Assembly (NCBI RefSeq): GCF_030269925.1 | Contig: NC_085124.1 | Location: 6,014,001-6,078,000, forward strand | Direction: 5' to 3' | Length of the DNA stretch: 64,000 nucleotides | Source: Bombyx mori | Taxonomy: Eukaryota > Arthropoda > Insecta > Lepidoptera > Bombycidae | In this document: positions 51,001-57,000 of the stretch, piece after piece | Layout of the letters: each line of letters opens with the position of its first letter | Position numbering within the stretch: position 1 is the first letter of the stretch | Made by a program: the position numbers and the translations under genes | Notes under the pieces: model-generated | Databases searched by the model: none | Told to the model about the DNA's origin: nothing | Seen by the model: only the letters and a program-made list of their open reading frames with translations

Positions 51001-54000
51001 TCGAGTGAAACCCGTTATCAAATCAATTTACAAGTTTTCAATCTCTTAAAACGCAGCTGCTGCCGAGGACTCGTGAAAATATACACCACTCGACTTAATG
51101 TCGCAAGACAGTTTGCTTTTATGCGACTTTCGAACAGTGTGCAAAGTGGCATCATGTGCAGCGTGCCACCAAATAGCGGTGAGGTTTCTGAACTGGGAAA
51201 ATAGCACCTGTGCCCGATAACAAACTCTTAATGAGGTAAAAAGTTACTAGCCTCAAAACTAATGAGAATTCTATATAGCAAATATATAAGATGTCGAGTG
51301 TCGAAATGGTTTTGATTATTATCTATATATTAATACGTGAAGCAAAAATTTTGTACCCCTTTTTACGAAAATTGCGCGGACGGAGGAGCATGAAATTTCT
51401 CACACATAATTCTCTATAAAGAGAATATAGTGAAGAAGTGCAGAATGGTATTTTTTTTAAATTATTAATTAATAGTACATTATATCAATAAAAAAAACAC
51501 ACACACACACACTACCATGTATTTGACACATACGCATACGTCTAGTTTAAGTTTCTTGTCAAACTTTTGTTGCTTATAGTCTGTGGTCAAATTGAGAAGA
51601 GGTTAATAATGTTTATTTGTCTATAGTGTAGTCTTCACGAAATCTGTGATCATAGAAGTATAATAAATAGTCTTTGACAATAGAACCATTATAATATTCA
51701 AATTTTTAATTTCAATTAATTATAGTCGAATTTCGACTACTGCGGGACCACCCGTTATTATTATTGCTCTGGTTCAGTGATGGAACTCATGGTAAATGTG
51801 ATTTTAAGTGACCTTTAAAGATAAGGTTCAAGAAGGTAGAAGAGATGATTAGAATCACGCGTGCAGCCTCGGAATACGACTTACTATCACTTGAGCACCA
51901 GCATGACTGCATCGCTTTATATGAGTACACTGATATTATGTTCAAAGATACATTGAATTTATTACCTATCTATACTATAATATTATAAAGAGGAAAGATT
52001 TGTTTGTTTGTTTGTTTCGAATAGGCTCCGAAACTACTGGACCGATTTGAAAAATTCTTTTTCCATTAGACATTGTCCCAGATGAACATAGGCTACTTTT
52101 AAAAAAAAAAAATATTTTTTTTTGTTTGTTTTAATGTTTCCGAAGCGAAGCGAGGGCGGGTCGCTAGTCACGTATAAAGAACTAATTCACTTGTAAGAAA
52201 TGCGTAAACCATTATGATGGCTATACAATCTATTTTTTTGTTTATTTTCTTTATTTACATTATTAGGTTTTTTAGATTAAACGTAAAATGTTAATAGTTT
52301 ATGTGTATTTGTTAACATTATACAATTGTATTATTTTAAATTGTATTATTTTAATGAGTTTATTCCTTTGCAAATCGTACTTAATCCCCACTGGGGAGGT
52401 ATTCGTAGAAATTTAAAGTACATTTATCTGTAGCACATTCAAAATCACCGATCTGTTCAACTCGCAAAGAAATGTCTCGAACTTTCATTACTTTTAAGCC
52501 CTCGTTACATCCGAGAAGTTTTAACGAGGCCCAATCGAATGCAGACAATAATAAAAATATCTTAAATGGCGAGGAGGGACGTGAAACTAACTAGTAACCA
52601 TTTACTGCGACGGGAATATAATTCGAAGGAGGATTGTTTCGTTAAATTCTTCAGGTTTATTTTTCTTCAGAGGAATTTCGTTTCACAACGACGCTGAAAA
52701 TTCTAGAACAATGGAATTCTGAGTGCTGTAAATTGGGAGAGATCTACATATTTCCAACATTGGACGACTGAGGGCTAATACCGATATGATGTCAACTTTA
52801 ACTACCCAACCATATTTTATCGAAACTACATTGACATAGATAAAAATCCAAAATAATACCAGGCCCAAAAACCTGAGTCACTTAACAAATTATTGAAAAA
52901 AATATTCATAAAGAACTATGTAATTGGATATTCGATTATTATAAGTTTGTTTTCTTATCAAACTTGATTTTCTTCTAGTTCAATCACAACGAGCACACGC
53001 TGTTTGTGGTCCAGTGGGGATGCAGGGAGGGGTGCACCAGATGACTCACCATGGGGTGGTTAAAATCAATAAGTCGGCTCGACTCGGCTCTCACGATCGT
53101 GCTCCGCATTTTTCCGAGTGTTTGCTTAATTAATTGGGCGCGATAAATATCTTCGTGTAATTGGTAATTATGTAATCGTCGTGAGTTTCGTTTCCAGTTT
53201 ATTGTTTTATTGGGATCCTTTTCTGGGCTACCTTTATGGGTTTCAGCACTTAAACAATTAGTTTATTTTAATACAGATCTGTATTGGAAAGGTTTTAGTG
53301 AGCGAGCCTAGTGAATCTAGACGCAATATTTATAAAAATGTTAATACACGAAAAAAAGTTCAGCAAGCAATGTAAAGCAATTGGGAATTACGGTGCGCGC
53401 GTTCAACGATGCTTTGGATTATGTACCAGCATCCTTATTCCTAGTTCAACAAAAGGTTAACAAAATATAAACTTATAATATATAAAAAATAAGTCAAACA
53501 TTTCCACATAAGGTATGCATCGTTGATTATCGGGATCAGTTCCTATCGTTGCATTCAGTTATGTGGTCTGAATGTATGATTTTAGCGAAAAAAGGTACAC
53601 GTGTTATAATAGACCTATGAACCCTTTATGTTACAATTCTTATTACATTATATTGGTTGAGAAGATATCGCGATTCACGTGAAACCCGTAGGCATTATAA
53701 ACTGAATACCATTGCGCAACTTGAGACATGAGGCAGTCTTTGTTTCTGGACCCTTCTCCTCAGATCAGAATACAGAAATTTTTGGCGGCAGAAATGGGTA
53801 GAATCGTTCTATTGACCTGTATGAACTAATTTAACAATCCCTCTATGAAATATAATAGTAGCACGATAAATTATGCATGGAAATGCATTGAACATTTTCT
53901 TAATATAACTTGCAATGAGTTTAGGACTAGTGCATACTACAGAACCATTGAATACGAATATTTTTATTGCAAATTCCGCCCGGACGAGTTCTGTCACGGA

Positions 54001-57000
54001 AACGCCCGCCGCTGTTAATCGTTTGGTGTTGACAATGTCAGTAATGACGAAGGAAAAGTCGGGATTGCCGGAAAATTGTGAAATATCTATACTACTATTA
54101 TAAAGCGGAAGAATTTGTTTGTTTTTAAACCTGAAGTTGTCTCAATTATGTTTTTTTTTATTGTTCTCCATAATGTTTGTTTCGTAATTCAAATTCGATC
54201 AAAAATCAGTAACTCGAGTAAAAAATAAATTCTCACGGTAGTTCCTTTCGAGCTCATATTCTGCTCATACCTGTAAGATTAATTCAAACATAAGGTATCT
54301 AAGTAATAAAAAAAAGTAGCATATTTATTATTTCTGCGTTCATTAACACTTTGTATTTTCATTGTAGTTAAGTTTACTAATTAGGTACTATGTTGTGTTA
54401 ATAAATTAAGTATGAAAATAAATATATCCCCAATGACAATTTGTTTACAAAAAACATTTCTTTCAACTAAAACAATACACAATATCTATATGTAACTTTA
54501 AAGTATTTATATATTAATACGTGAAGCAAAAACTTTGTATCCCTTTTTACGAAAATTGCGCGGACGGAGGAGTATGAAATTTTCCACACTTATAGAGAAT
54601 ATATAGAGAAGAAGTGCACAATGCTATTTTTTTTTAAATAATGCATAGAAGATACATTAAATCAATAAAGAAAACATTACACACACTATATACCATGTAT
54701 TTGATGCACACACGCATGCATACTATTTATTGTCAACCTTTTGTTCTTGACGTCTGTGGTCAAATTGAGAATAGATTAAATATTGTTTGTCTTTATTAAT
54801 ATTTTTTTATAGTGTAGCCTTGGCGAAATTTGTGATTATAGAAGTATAAAATACAATCATAATAGTGTACAAACTTACAATTCCAATTAATTATAGTCGA
54901 ATTTCGACTACTGCGGGACCTCTAGTAATTTAAAATGTGTGCTTTAAGTAATTTTCATTTGGCGTTTAATGGCGACGAATAGCAGTTAACTCGGTCCCTT
55001 GGTCGAACTCGAGGGTTAATCGTCAACGTAATGGGGCAGTAAGTGTATTGTAATGCTTAATATGTTTTAGACACCCTTTAGTTTGCCGCAGATGTGCTGC
55101 GGTACTGTTCGTGGTGGAGATATTAAACATTTAAAACATACCATTCGATAAAATTAAGTCATAACAACGAGTTGTAAGTATGTAAAAATTGTTTTGTGTT
55201 TATATAACGCGTGTATGGTCTATTTTATGAATTGTTATGTACGAGTATGTATGTAGGTATGGTATCCTATTTTAAAACAATTTTATGTTGATACTATTAT
55301 TGATATTTGATACAGATGTTTATTAAATTTCTAGAGCCTTTTTTCATTTTATCAAACCTATTAATTAAGCTTAAGCGCACTAGTGGAACGTACTGTGTCC
55401 TTTTTCTGACATGATACTGTCGTCACTAAAGAATATGAAGGCGCTAAACGCTACAGAAAAAAAAAATGTTGATCCTAAGTTTATTTTATAACTTTTTTTT
55501 ATTTTTTTATTGCTTAGATGGGTGGACGAGCTCACAGCCCACCTGGTGTTAAGTGGTTACCGGAGCCCATAGACATCTACAACGTAAATGCGCCACCCAC
55601 CTTGAGATATAAGTTCTAAGACCTCAGTATAGTAACAACGGCTGCCCTACCCTTCAGACCGAAACGCATTACTGCTTCACGGCAGAAATAGGCAGGGCGG
55701 TGGTGGTACCTACCCGCGCGGACTCGCAAGAGGTCGTACCACCAGTATTACAACTTTGAGTACATATATTAAGTAAGTAAAATCATAAACTCAAATTCTT
55801 CAAACGCCCAACAGTTTGGGATATTTCTTATCCTAAAGTCGGCAGATAATAAAATGAGAGCCAAACGATACGACGCTTCAATTTATGGGACATCGTAAAA
55901 CCGATCTCAGGCAATGACGTTTTCAACTTTTGGCGCCATAAAAATATTGTGAAACCGTAACCATGACGACGTTCGATGTATTTTCGAGCCGACAATCGTT
56001 GAAAGGGTTCGGGGTGAACTCAAGTGCGTTGGAAACAAAGAGTACTTTGTACCCCACATACAGGTAAATAACGCATCCATAGTACAGAATTATTACAGTA
56101 ATTTCATTTTGTTTATGTGTACTACATATGAGTCGACTATTATCAAAGCCGGCAATCTGACTTTTGGATAATTATTGGTAAATCAGAAAAAACGAATTAT
56201 TGACTTTGTATTCCATTGGCAGTCACAAAACTCTTCGGAACGACATCTTAGATAAATAACAGGTTAACTATTAACCTTTATTTAATGCAGGTTTTGAACC
56301 GTATTCTTTGAAGGAGACGATTATATTCAAATCAATCTGTATTGAAATATCAATAATTTTTTTTTGTCCAAATGCACAGATTGCCACCTTTGATAATAGA
56401 CGACTCATATGCAATATGGTCGATGCTAATATTATATATTCAAAAGTAACACTATCTATTACGTTCCCATTCCTAAACCATTGAATTGATAATATCGAAT
56501 AACACAAAAAATCTAAGCGGATTTCGATGAAATTTACAAAAACGATTTATGAACTATATTAAAACAATACTTTTATCATGGTAAATAACGGGACGCGGGT
56601 AAAATCGGGTATATCTTCTATATATAGAATCTATAAAGTGATAGTATAAGAACCCTTTTACTCGGAAACGCGATTCATTCTTTTTGAAGTATAATTTAAC
56701 GCGCTTGACCCGCGACGAACGTCTAATTATTCTACAAATATTGTGAAAAGGAATTTCAAATTTGTTGTGAAATCCTTTTATGACAGTTTTAATTTCAAGC
56801 CACCAAGTTTAATAACCTCTTTACAGAATATATTTTATTTAATTGATGACTTTTAAAAGAGCAGTAATCATATTTGAAAATGTATTGTCCCTGGAACTTT
56901 AATATTATTCTCTTTTCGTTTCGCCCCTTCATAGCGAAACAATATCAACACTTAAATTTTCACAACCGCGTGTTTCATCACAAAAAGAAAAAGCAATATA

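Noticed and set aside
50765..51204. Cluster of overlapping plus-strand ORFs
   Set aside because: Low-complexity AT-rich frames, no splice or domain support, start inside a LINE-like repeat.
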